64,000 nt of DNA from JASLMY01 sp965226475 (GTDB taxonomy: Bacteria > Pseudomonadota > Alphaproteobacteria > GCA-2731375), in contig CBDDDJ010000001.1 of NCBI GenBank assembly GCA_965226475.1, positions 85,305 through 149,304 of the forward strand. The letters are read 5' to 3'. Both the position numbers and the translations under genes were made by a program. Below, in pieces: positions 17,133 to 24,908 of the stretch. Each line of letters opens with the position of its first letter. The first letter of the stretch is position 1. A model generated the notes under the pieces. The model was not told the DNA's origin. It worked only from the letters and a program-made list of their open reading frames with translations, and made no database searches.

Positions 17133-18533
17133 TCAGAGCATCTCCGTCTCCACCGGGAACAAGGGCGCCAACGCGTCGACCGCCATGACGTGGTAGAGGC
17201 TGAAGCGGTAGGCCGTGCCGAAGGGAACCTCGGGCGGCGTGAAGGGGAAGGCGAGATTTCCAGCCGTGGAGAGCCGACCGGGGAAGCCGTGGTGCAACAA
17301 ATACTGCTTGGTGGTCGCCGCCACCGTCTTCGCCTCTTCCAGCGTCTCGGCCAACACTTCGCCCAGGATGAAGACCTCGCCCGGCTCGTCGTTGCGGCCA
17401 TGGCCCCAGAGCGAGACGGCGCCCCGGCCGTAAATCCGAAAATCCAGTTCGTAGGGTGAATCGGGGTTCGGCGGCACGATCTCGCCCACCAGCTTCTTCA
17501 CCGCCGGCAGGATCTCGTCCAGCCCGGCGATGAAGCGGGGATCGGCGCTGCCGGCCAGGATCAGCATCCGCTCGCCGACCGGCGCCGCGCCCTCGAGCTT
17601 CACGGTGAACTGCTCCGCCGGCCGCCATTCGGCGCCGGCCGCGCGGGTGCGGTGATGATCGACGGCGGTGTAGTTGACGCCTTCCAGATGCAGCGTGCCC
17701 TCGGGCTCGATCACGAGGTAGGGCGTCGCCTGTTCATAAAGACCGTGGGCGGCGACGGACATCGGCGTCGCGTGGCGTTCGGGGTTCATGCTCTCCAGCA
17801 CGAAGCCGTCGGCGTCGAGCGTGCCGAGCATGGAATCGCGTCCCCCCGGGGTGCAGCAGAGCGAGGCGCACTCGATGATCTTCGCCATGTGCATGGCGTT
17901 GGATTCGGCGAAGCCCAGTAAACGCGGGATCGCCGCGTAGATCGCCGTGTCGCAGGCCCGCCCGGTGACGACGACGTCGGCCCCGGTCTCCAGCGCCCGA
18001 CAGATCGCTTCCGTTCCCATCTGCGCGACGATATGGGTCGAGGCGTCGATATCGTCCTCGCCCGCCTCGATGTTGTCCGCGAGTGGGGTCAACCGGCCCT
18101 CGCGCGCCGCCTGTTTGATCATCTCCTTGTCGACATCGGCATGGGCGACCGCCAGCTTGAAGTGGAGATTGTCCTCGGCCGCGATTCCTCGGACGAGGTC
18201 GAGCGTCGCCTCCAAATGAGGCTTGGCCCCCGCCGTGCCGGCGCTGCCGATGATGAGCGGCGTATCGCTCGCCCGGGCACCGTTCAGCAGCAGGCGCAGA
18301 TCCCTGACAGTCGTCGGGCCCGAGGTCGCCATGTGGCCGGCGCCCAGATAGTTGGGTCCAGGATCGACCGAGCCCATGTCGGCGCCGATGAAGTCCGGCT
18401 CGCGCGCCAAGCCTTCGCGAAAGGCCGGCTCCAGCACGCCGTAGCCGAGCTGACCGGAGGCCGAGATCGCCTTCAAGGGCGTCTCCGCCCGGCCATTGGC
18501 GAAGCGTTCGCGCAGGCGTTCAATCGCACTCAT
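17133..18533 (-). CDS. AtuA-like (DUF1446) family protein
   Basis: This 466-residue protein belongs to the acyclic-terpene-utilisation AtuA-like family. Characteristic stretches are FIGADMGSVDPGPNYLG, ADVVVTGRACDTAIYAA and CCTPGGRDSMLG. The biochemical role is unproven; the family occurs in degradation clusters with acyl-CoA enzymes. The next gene, 2 bp downstream in genome coordinates and upstream in transcription, encodes the DUF4387 partner that usually accompanies it, so the two probably form one enzyme. Confidence 0.88.
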   Translation of the reverse strand: MSAIERLRERFANGRAETPLKAISASGQLGYGVLEPAFREGLAREPDFIGADMGSVDPGPNYLGAGHMATSGPTTVRDLRLLLNGARASDTPLIIGSAGTAGAKPHLEATLDLVRGIAAEDNLHFKLAVAHADVDKEMIKQAAREGRLTPLADNIEAGEDDIDASTHIVAQMGTEAICRALETGADVVVTGRACDTAIYAAIPRLLGFAESNAMHMAKIIECASLCCTPGGRDSMLGTLDADGFVLESMNPERHATPMSVAAHGLYEQATPYLVIEPEGTLHLEGVNYTAVDHHRTRAAGAEWRPAEQFTVKLEGAAPVGERMLILAGSADPRFIAGLDEILPAVKKLVGEIVPPNPDSPYELDFRIYGRGAVSLWGHGRNDEPGEVFILGEVLAETLEEAKTVAATTKQYLLHHGFPGRLSTAGNLAFPFTPPEVPFGTAYRFSLYHVMAVDALAPLFPVETEML

Positions 18534-18535
18534 CT

Positions 18536-18838
18536 TCAGATCTCCACGTTCAGCAAGGGGCGATGTTGTTGCGCGCCGTAAACGTCGCTGTCGCCAGGGC
18601 TGCCGGCGACGACGCGGCGGTCCATCACCAGCTTGATGGCGTTCGCCTGGGGATAGGGCAGGACCTCGACCGCGTCCTGGCGCAGGCCGTAACAGCCGGC
18701 GATGGCGCTCGCCGAAAGGGCGGGGGAGCTACGCGCCCGATCGTAGTCCTCCGCCGTTTCGAACATGATGTCGATGGTGATCTTCAACGGCCCCGCGTTC
18801 TTCGAGCGCACGACCTTGGCGAGTTCGAGCAGTTTCAT
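18536..18838 (-). CDS. DUF4387 family protein, partner of the AtuA-like protein
   Basis: This 100-residue protein starts MKLLELAKVVRSKNAGPLK and contains TIDIMFETAEDYDRA, both typical of DUF4387. The start at 18838 follows GAGGCG. A longer frame from 18892 would add 18 residues without family resemblance. It is almost contiguous with the AtuA-like gene. In some proteins the two domains are fused, which supports a joint function. No catalytic residues can be named. Confidence 0.85.
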   Translation of the reverse strand: MKLLELAKVVRSKNAGPLKITIDIMFETAEDYDRARSSPALSASAIAGCYGLRQDAVEVLPYPQANAIKLVMDRRVVAGSPGDSDVYGAQQHRPLLNVEI

Positions 18839-18851
18839 CGCCTCCGCCCTC

Positions 18852-19772
18852 TCAGTCCATGTGGGCGAACATAGGTTCGCCCGGAATCCCAAGCTCCGCC
18901 GTCAACACATTGTCGGAGAAGGAATTTGTGATGTAGAGCGTGCGGTTTTCCGGCCCCCCATAGGCGATGTTGGTGGTGTGGGGCCCGCCGTCGCAGGCCT
19001 CGATCTTGTGGGTCGGTACGCCGTTTTCGGATACCAGCCAGACGCAGCCGAAGCCCGCGTGCGCGATCGCCACGTTGCCCTCGACGTCGACGGCGAGGCC
19101 ATCTGGCCCCCGCCCGCCGACGAGCCGCACGAAGGTATCGACCCGGTGGATCGAGCCGTCGGGCCGCATCGGCACCCGCCAGACCGAATTGGTCCGCGTG
19201 ACGGCGACGTAGATCAACTCCTCCGCCGGGTCCATGACGATGCCGTTGGGGCTCGGCACGTTGTCGAGGATACAGCGCAAGGCACCATCGGGGCTGCGCA
19301 TGAAGACCCGCCCGGTGGGGTCGTGCAGGCCGGTCTCGCCTTGGTCGGTGAAGAAAATGTTGCCTTTGGAATCGAAGAACAGGTCGTTCGGCCCCTTGAA
19401 GCCCGGCAGGTCGTCGCGGCCAAGCAGCATCTCGACTTTACCGTTCACGGGATCGATTTCCATGATCCCGTTCTGCCGGTCGGCGACGAAGAGGCGCCCG
19501 TCTTTATGGATCTTCAGGCCGTTCGGCTGGCCGTCGTATTGCGTCACGGTGGAGAATTCGCCGCCCGGTGAAAGCTTCAGGATCCGCCCGTGCGCGATAT
19601 CCACCATGTAGAGGTTGCCGTCGCGATCGAAGGAGGGGCCTTCGAGGAAGGAGCCGATCGGCCGCCCTCGGAACATGTCCCTGGACATGGCGCTCTCGCG
19701 ATCCAGCAGCAGCATGTCTTGCGGCAGCGCCGCATGGATCGTGGTCGCCACCACCTCCGGCATCGGTATCAT
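18852..19772 (-). CDS. SMP-30/gluconolactonase/LRE family protein
   Basis: This 306-residue six-bladed propeller protein of the gluconolactonase/regucalcin family likely hydrolyses a lactone with a bound divalent metal. Signatures: FLEGPSFDRDGNLYMVDI (metal-binding Glu), GPNDLFFDSKGNIFFTD, and PNGIVMDPAEELIYVA. No signal peptide. ATG 19772 follows GGAGGG at 7 bases. It heads a small minus-strand group with the DUF4387 and AtuA-like genes, so a lactone intermediate of that pathway is a reasonable guess. Confidence 0.9.
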   Translation of the reverse strand: MIPMPEVVATTIHAALPQDMLLLDRESAMSRDMFRGRPIGSFLEGPSFDRDGNLYMVDIAHGRILKLSPGGEFSTVTQYDGQPNGLKIHKDGRLFVADRQNGIMEIDPVNGKVEMLLGRDDLPGFKGPNDLFFDSKGNIFFTDQGETGLHDPTGRVFMRSPDGALRCILDNVPSPNGIVMDPAEELIYVAVTRTNSVWRVPMRPDGSIHRVDTFVRLVGGRGPDGLAVDVEGNVAIAHAGFGCVWLVSENGVPTHKIEACDGGPHTTNIAYGGPENRTLYITNSFSDNVLTAELGIPGEPMFAHMD

Positions 19773-19809
19773 CGATGATCCCTCCCTGTCCGCCGGCCTA
19801 CCGCCGACG

Positions 19810-20832
19810 TCAGCCGAGACAATAGCAGACGCGAAAGCCGCTGTGGGAGTGTGGTCCAGGCTCGCAGAGGGAATAGCCGGCCTCGGCGAGCGTCGTGGGC
19901 GTCATGCGGCGTTGGATCTCGCTCCAGCTGTCGGGATTGTCCTGCAGGCCGCTCCTTTCGCGCAGTGTTCTGGTCAGGGGCGCGCTGAGATCGATCCGGA
20001 GGCCGTGCCGGCCGGCGACGAACCAGAGGGCGGAGAGGTCCCCGCCATTGTTGTAGATGGGCTTCGGCGTTCGGCGATAGTTCTTGCGGATGCAGCCGGT
20101 TCGCGGGTCCTGGCTCGGATCGCAGGCCGGCAGGCCCGGTGCCGCGTCGCCGAGGCAGACCTTTTCGGGGCCGTCGATCAGATCAATGACGCCCGGATAG
20201 AGTTCGAAGGCCACCTCGGCCACCCCGCCCGGCTCCAGCCGCGGATGGTCTGCCCCCGGCGGCTCGCGCTGGTCGAACAGCACGTTCTTCAGCAGCATGA
20301 GTTCGCCGACCTCGGGGTCAATGTAACCGTCCTTGAAATATCCGCTGCCCGAGGTGACGGTCGCGGCCAGATTGTCGGGCGGGATGTAGAGCGCCGGGCC
20401 CATGCGCAGCTCCGGCGGATAGAACAGTCCCTCCGCCCAGTTTGGCAGGCCGACCCGAATCTCGACCGCGAGGCCGACGGGTCCGTCGAAGCCCGGCCAT
20501 TCGATGAAGCGTTCCCGGTAATCCAGAATTTGCGCCTCGGCCGTCGCCATTTGGCCGTCGATCCGCGCCTGCCAGAACTGCCAGGAGACAGTGAGGGCGG
20601 TGAGGGCCGGCGGCGCCAGCAGGACCCAGGCCGGCAGCACCCAGATGAGCTGCTTGCCCCCGCCCCACCACCAAGCGACCCCGACGGCGACCAACCCCAG
20701 CCCGCCGGCGGCGAGGAAGGGGATTTCCTCCCACGACGCTCCCTCCTTCATGAAGGGGAACTGCAGCGCCATACCCGCCAGCGCAATGAGCGCGATGGCG
20801 ATCAGTCCGACGATGCGGAGCGCGAGGCGCAT
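19810..20832 (-). CDS. Hypothetical membrane protein
   Basis: This 340-residue protein of no recognised family has an N-terminal hydrophobic segment (about residues 5-23), followed by two more around residues 38-56 and 62-82. A soluble domain of about 250 residues follows, probably periplasmic. That domain has cysteines clustered in two places (VCLGDAAPGLPACDP and the extreme C-terminus FRVCYC). It lies 12 bp after the LLM gene's start-side neighbour on the same strand. No function can be proposed. Confidence 0.75.
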   Translation of the reverse strand: MRLALRIVGLIAIALIALAGMALQFPFMKEGASWEEIPFLAAGGLGLVAVGVAWWWGGGKQLIWVLPAWVLLAPPALTALTVSWQFWQARIDGQMATAEAQILDYRERFIEWPGFDGPVGLAVEIRVGLPNWAEGLFYPPELRMGPALYIPPDNLAATVTSGSGYFKDGYIDPEVGELMLLKNVLFDQREPPGADHPRLEPGGVAEVAFELYPGVIDLIDGPEKVCLGDAAPGLPACDPSQDPRTGCIRKNYRRTPKPIYNNGGDLSALWFVAGRHGLRIDLSAPLTRTLRERSGLQDNPDSWSEIQRRMTPTTLAEAGYSLCEPGPHSHSGFRVCYCLG

Positions 20833-20844
20833 CGTCGACCGGCC

Positions 20845-21918
20845 TCAATCTCCCGCCGCGCGCCTGGCTTGCACGTCGAGGGCCGCTTCGGCCATCGGCA
20901 CGACCTCGGCCATGAAACGCTCCATCGAACGAACCACGCGTTCGTGGCCGAGGCCGCCGAAGCTCATGAAACAGCTCATATGGGTGAGGCCGAGGCCCTG
21001 GATGTCGGCGACCAGTTTTTGCGCCACGTGCTCGGCGCTCCCGACCATCCCCTGGGCGAGGATGGTCCGGGCGTCGTCCTCGCCCGCGACGGGATTGGCG
21101 CGGATGACGTGGCCGTCGAAACGGGCCTGGCCGCTCTTCGCCGCCGCGACCACGCGGTAGGTGTAAACCGCGTGTTCCGCCGCGTCGGCGGCGTCCTTGG
21201 GATCGTCCGTCACGTAGATCAGGCGCTGGACGGCGAAAGGCATGGTGGCGGGATCGCGGCCGACCGCCTCGTAGCCCGCGACGTAGCCTTGACGCTTGGC
21301 CGCCACCGCCTCCACCGGCATCCAGGAGGCCGAGGCGAAGGGGATGTAGCCCCGTCGGGCGACCCGTTCCATCAACGGCTGGTCGCCCGAAAGCCCGGCG
21401 AAATAAACCGGCGGATGGGGATATTGTACCGGACGGAGCGACAGCGTCGTCTCCGGAATGTGGAAGTGCTCGCCCTCGTGGGCGACCCGGCCCGTATCGA
21501 AGGCCATTTCCAGGATGTCTAGCGCCTCTTCAAAGCGCGCGCGGGCCTGGGTGAGATCGGTGCCGAGACCCAGCGATTCATGGTTCTGGCTGCCGCTGCC
21601 GATGCCGAGGTGCAGCCGGCCGGCCGAGAGGATATCGACATAGGCGATCTCCTCGACAAGCCGCATCGGCTGGTAGAGCGGCAGCACCGCGACCCCGGTG
21701 CCGAGGCCGATCCGTTCCGTGACGCCCGCCAAGTGGGCGAGCGTCATCAGCGGCGAGGGGGAGAGCGAGAGGTTCGAAAAGTGGTGTTCCGCGATCCAGG
21801 CGACGTCGTAGCCGAGCGCCTCGGCGATCCGCACCTGTTCGACGACATTGCCGACGATCTCGCGGTCGGCCGTCGCCGTCAGCCGTTGCGGGGCCAAGTT
21901 GAAGATGCCGTAGTGCAT
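20845..21918 (-). CDS. LLM class flavin-dependent oxidoreductase
   Basis: This 357-residue bacterial-luciferase-like monooxygenase uses F420 or FMN(H2) in a TIM barrel. Family features are AWIAEHHFSN near residue 40, TERIGLGTGVAVLP and VDILSAGRLHLGIGSG. The EHHF motif is typical of the FMN-dependent luciferase-type group. It is separated by 9 bp from the upstream TPR gene and 12 bp from the downstream membrane protein, so probably co-transcribed. Substrate unknown. Confidence 0.9.
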   Translation of the reverse strand: MHYGIFNLAPQRLTATADREIVGNVVEQVRIAEALGYDVAWIAEHHFSNLSLSPSPLMTLAHLAGVTERIGLGTGVAVLPLYQPMRLVEEIAYVDILSAGRLHLGIGSGSQNHESLGLGTDLTQARARFEEALDILEMAFDTGRVAHEGEHFHIPETTLSLRPVQYPHPPVYFAGLSGDQPLMERVARRGYIPFASASWMPVEAVAAKRQGYVAGYEAVGRDPATMPFAVQRLIYVTDDPKDAADAAEHAVYTYRVVAAAKSGQARFDGHVIRANPVAGEDDARTILAQGMVGSAEHVAQKLVADIQGLGLTHMSCFMSFGGLGHERVVRSMERFMAEVVPMAEAALDVQARRAAGD

Positions 21919-21927
21919 GGAATGGCC

Positions 21928-22908
21928 TTACCTCAGCCGCCCTTGGCCAACAGGGCCCGGGCTAGCGCGCCTTCGATGCTTCGGTGGCGTTCGCCTTGCG
22001 TGGCGCGCTCCAGCCGGGCCCGGGCCACCGCCGCCTCGCCCCGGCCCCCTGGCGTCGAGCGCCAGGTAGAAGCTGACGACTTCGACCGCCGCCTCGCGCC
22101 GTGCGGGCGCGACGGCATCGATCGTCGCCCAGACTGCCTCGGCCGCCCCACCGCCCGTGATCCGCCGGGTGAGGGGGCCGAGCCAGGGCGGCGCGTCCGC
22201 GTCGAGCTCGCTCGGGATCGGCGGCAGGACTTTGGCGGCATCGGCTCCCGCCGCGCGCCTGGCCAGCAGGCGCCAGATGTCGAGATGGGTCTGGGGATAG
22301 GCCATTTGAGCGGTTCGTTCGAAGTCGGCGACGGCCGCCGCCTCGGGACCCAGCAGATAGCGGGCGATCCCGCGCAGCATGTAAACCGAGGGCTTGGATC
22401 GGTCGAGGCCAATCGCCTTGTTGAAATCGGCGAGCGCGCCCTCCAGATCGCCGGACAGCAACCGTGTCGTGCCCCGGTGGCGAAAGCCGTTGAAATACCG
22501 GGGGAAAAGCGCGATGGCCTGGTCGAAATCGGCGATCGAGGCGGCCCAGCGCGCCGCCGCCTGGTGCGATAGGCCGCGTGCGTGCAGCGCGGCGGCCGAA
22601 TACGGATTCAACTCCAGCGCCCCGGCGAAGTCGAGGATCGCCTTGTCGTGCGCGCCGACGGCGGCGAGCGCCAGCCCGCGCGCCACGTGCAGGGTCGCGA
22701 GTTCCACCCCCGTCTTGCCGCAGCTGGCAATCGCCTGCGTACAGGCTTGGTAATCGCGTTCCGGAACGCCGGTCCCCTCGACGCAGGCCTCCGGGACCGC
22801 CGGCTCGCACGCGGCGAGCGGTGGCGTCAGGAATAAATAAGCGGCGGCGGCGGTCGCAACCGCCGCCGTCCCCGTTACGAAACGCCTAGAGACGTCGAAT
22901 TGTCGCAT
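21928..22908 (-). CDS. Secreted TPR protein with probable C-terminal frameshift
   Basis: The open frame encodes 326 residues. It has a signal or anchor segment (TGTAAVATAAAAYLFL, followed by Cys-rich CEPAVPEAC) and about four tetratricopeptide repeats between residues 75 and 200 (for example ADFNKAIGLDRSKPSVYMLR). The last 40 codons become Gly/Arg/Pro-rich from about 22045. The neighbouring frame gives a normal helical end (GEAAVARARLERATQ...ALLAKGG, stop at 21933). A single-base change in the G-run near 22040-22055 would connect them. Either a sequencing error or a genuine C-terminal disruption. Confidence 0.75.
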   Translation of the reverse strand: MRQFDVSRRFVTGTAAVATAAAAYLFLTPPLAACEPAVPEACVEGTGVPERDYQACTQAIASCGKTGVELATLHVARGLALAAVGAHDKAILDFAGALELNPYSAAALHARGLSHQAAARWAASIADFDQAIALFPRYFNGFRHRGTTRLLSGDLEGALADFNKAIGLDRSKPSVYMLRGIARYLLGPEAAAVADFERTAQMAYPQTHLDIWRLLARRAAGADAAKVLPPIPSELDADAPPWLGPLTRRITGGGAAEAVWATIDAVAPARREAAVEVVSFYLALDARGPGRGGGGPGPAGARHARRTPPKHRRRASPGPVGQGRLR

Positions 22909-23727
22909 CTAGCTTCCCGTCTTCACGGCGTTCCAATAGCGCGAGTTCAAGATGTCGAGCATATTGTCGTGCTCTTTCTGCAGACAACGCCGCATGCCGC
23001 CATAGAACGTCTTGTTCTCGGCGGCGAACTCGCAGAACTCGACCGCCTGGCGCGCCATCTTGTGTGCCGGCCCCGAGACCTCGCCGCCGCCCGCCGCCGT
23101 CAGCGCCTGGCGCCAGACGGCCTCGTTCTCGTCGCTCGACAGCGTACCGCGCGCGGGCAACGCGTTGATCATCCGGCTGGTGATGTGCGCGGCGACCATG
23201 TGGTCCTTGTTGCGGTCGATGAGCTTGGCACCGAGGGTGCGGAGCTGGCCAGCCAGAGCCACGTCCGCCTCCGTCATCGGCCGGGGATCGTCCGACTGGG
23301 CCTCGGGCATCAGCGAGACGTTCTTGCCGATGGCGATGGTGGCGTTAGCGATGCCGAGCTTCGCGAGCCGCGCCTCGGGGATGCTGATCTCCAACGCGAC
23401 GTGGGTCCGCTTGGAGTGGAAGTCGAGGTTCTCGGCCGCGGCCAGGACCACTTCATTCCCATCGGCGCCTCGGCCGAGGAATTTCAGGTCACCGCCCTGA
23501 ACCATGAAATAACGGGTGCCGCGAACCGGGGTGAAGCGATCCGGCTGCAGGCAGAAGGTGGAAAACTCCGCCTTGCAGACGCCGTCTTCGCACAGTAACG
23601 GCACCGTGCCATTGGTGGCGACGAGGGCCAATGCCTGCGGCGCCGCCGAGGCGCCGGTGAGCGAGAGCAGAAGCGTGCCCGCCGAGGCGAGGCCGATACC
23701 AAGGATACGAATGGATGAAATGGGCAT
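22909..23727 (-). CDS. Hypothetical secreted protein
   Basis: This 272-residue protein has a clear signal peptide (ILGIGLASAGTLLLSLTGASA, cleavage near residue 29). The mature part has three or four cysteines (LLCEDGVCKAEFSTFC) and a C-terminal helical region ending in CLQKEHDNMLDILNSRYW. The start at 23727 follows AAGGAGA at ideal spacing; the frame extends to 23766 but without a better start. It is immediately upstream of the TPR gene, so a shared periplasmic function is possible. No family recognised. Confidence 0.78.
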   Translation of the reverse strand: MPISSIRILGIGLASAGTLLLSLTGASAAPQALALVATNGTVPLLCEDGVCKAEFSTFCLQPDRFTPVRGTRYFMVQGGDLKFLGRGADGNEVVLAAAENLDFHSKRTHVALEISIPEARLAKLGIANATIAIGKNVSLMPEAQSDDPRPMTEADVALAGQLRTLGAKLIDRNKDHMVAAHITSRMINALPARGTLSSDENEAVWRQALTAAGGGEVSGPAHKMARQAVEFCEFAAENKTFYGGMRRCLQKEHDNMLDILNSRYWNAVKTGS

Positions 23728-23805
23728 GGTCAGGTCTCCTTCCTTCGCCGCGCCCGATCCGCGCAAACGGCGGACGATGGCCCGGAGCCTCGGCGAAACG
23801 CGCGA

Positions 23806-23833
23806 GCGTTCCTCCCCAGCCGGGGAAGGAGCG
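23806..23833 (-). terminator. GC-rich hairpin between ureohydrolase-like gene and secreted-protein gene
   Basis: An imperfect inverted repeat of about 12 bp per arm (GCGTTCCTCCCC and GGGGAAGGAGCGC, four-base loop AGCC) lies downstream of the ureohydrolase-like stop. There is no following T-run, so it may be a Rho-dependent or attenuating structure and not a classical terminator. Confidence 0.4.
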
Positions 23834-23899
23834 CGCCGTCGCGTACGCGAGCGGCGTACGCGGAATTCTGCCAGCCGGATGGGTTCGCGGCAATGGTCT

Positions 23900-24814
23900 T
23901 CACGCGCTCGTGACCTTTTGGGCGATCAGGCGCAGGCCGCTTTGCGCCACCGTGGCCGCCAGCAGCGCGGTCATGCCGGCGACATCGTGCGGCGGGCTGG
24001 TGGTGTTGATGTCGATGGCCACGATGTCGAGGCCGGCGAGGCCCCGGACCATCGCCAGGCCTTCGCGCGCCGAAAGGCCGCCCCAGACCGGGTCGCAGAC
24101 GCCCGGCGCCGCGGCGGGATCAAATACGTCCATGTCCCAGCAGAGGTAGACCGGTCTGCCAGCGACCGCCCGGTGGAGTTGGGCCGCCGTGGCGGCGATA
24201 CCGAAGTCCGCCACCTCGTCCATGGTGAGTGTGCGATAGCCCAGCTGGCGCGTGTGATTCCAGACGTTGCGGCCGCCCGTCATGCCGCGCAAACCGACAT
24301 GCCAGCTCTCCCCCGGCAGTACCAGGTCCTCTTCCGCCGCGCGGGTGAAGGTGGTGGCGGTGTTGTAGCCCTCGTACGGATATGTGTCGGTGTGGGCATC
24401 GAAGTGGAGCACGGCGAGAGGGCCGTGGCGCGCCCGCGCCGCGCGGAGTTGCGGCAGGGTCACCGCGCCGTCACCCCCCACCGTCACCGGCACCGCGCCC
24501 GCAATATGGATTGCGCCGACGGCGGCTTCGATCGCGGCAAAGGACGGCTCGATACGACTCGCCGTCACCGGCGCGTCGCCGCCGTCGACCAGACAAAGGG
24601 TTTCGATCAGATTGGCCTCGCATTCGGGGTCGTTGCTCGCCAGCAGGGTCGAGGCGCGGCGAATCGCCTCCGGCCCGTGTCGGGAGCCGATGCGGTTTGG
24701 CGCGGTGCCGCAGTCGAAGGGGAGGCCGAGGAAAGCCGCTCTGGCGCCGGTGTAATCGTGGGCGAACGGCGCGCCCAGGAAGGTGGTCGGGCCTCGGTTG
24801 GCGTCGCGGGTCAT
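23900..24814 (-). CDS. Ureohydrolase (arginase/agmatinase) fold protein with altered active site
   Basis: This 304-residue protein has the arginase/agmatinase fold. Metal-site motifs are DAHTD (139-143) and WDMDVFDP (D227, D229). The first metal ligand motif, GGDH in active enzymes, reads GGDG here (G116). The glutamate that binds the guanidinium group (EVSPPYD in relatives) is replaced, with the segment reading NTTSPPHD. It therefore probably does not hydrolyse a guanidino compound in the usual way. ATG 24814 follows GGAGG. It diverges, with a 94-bp gap, from the selenoprotein operon and may share its regulation. Confidence 0.82.
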   Translation of the reverse strand: MTRDANRGPTTFLGAPFAHDYTGARAAFLGLPFDCGTAPNRIGSRHGPEAIRRASTLLASNDPECEANLIETLCLVDGGDAPVTASRIEPSFAAIEAAVGAIHIAGAVPVTVGGDGAVTLPQLRAARARHGPLAVLHFDAHTDTYPYEGYNTATTFTRAAEEDLVLPGESWHVGLRGMTGGRNVWNHTRQLGYRTLTMDEVADFGIAATAAQLHRAVAGRPVYLCWDMDVFDPAAAPGVCDPVWGGLSAREGLAMVRGLAGLDIVAIDINTTSPPHDVAGMTALLAATVAQSGLRLIAQKVTSA

Positions 24815-24908
24815 GGGCGGCCTCCATCGCCGGCGTGGCGGGCGTGGCGCCCAGCCATTAAGATGGCGCCATTCGAGCATGAAACGACCAATCGGAGGAA
24901 CAGGCAGC

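Noticed and set aside
23841..23862. Repeated GCGTACGCG near the ureohydrolase-like gene
   Set aside because: Two copies only, low complexity in GC-rich DNA; no regulatory meaning could be supported.
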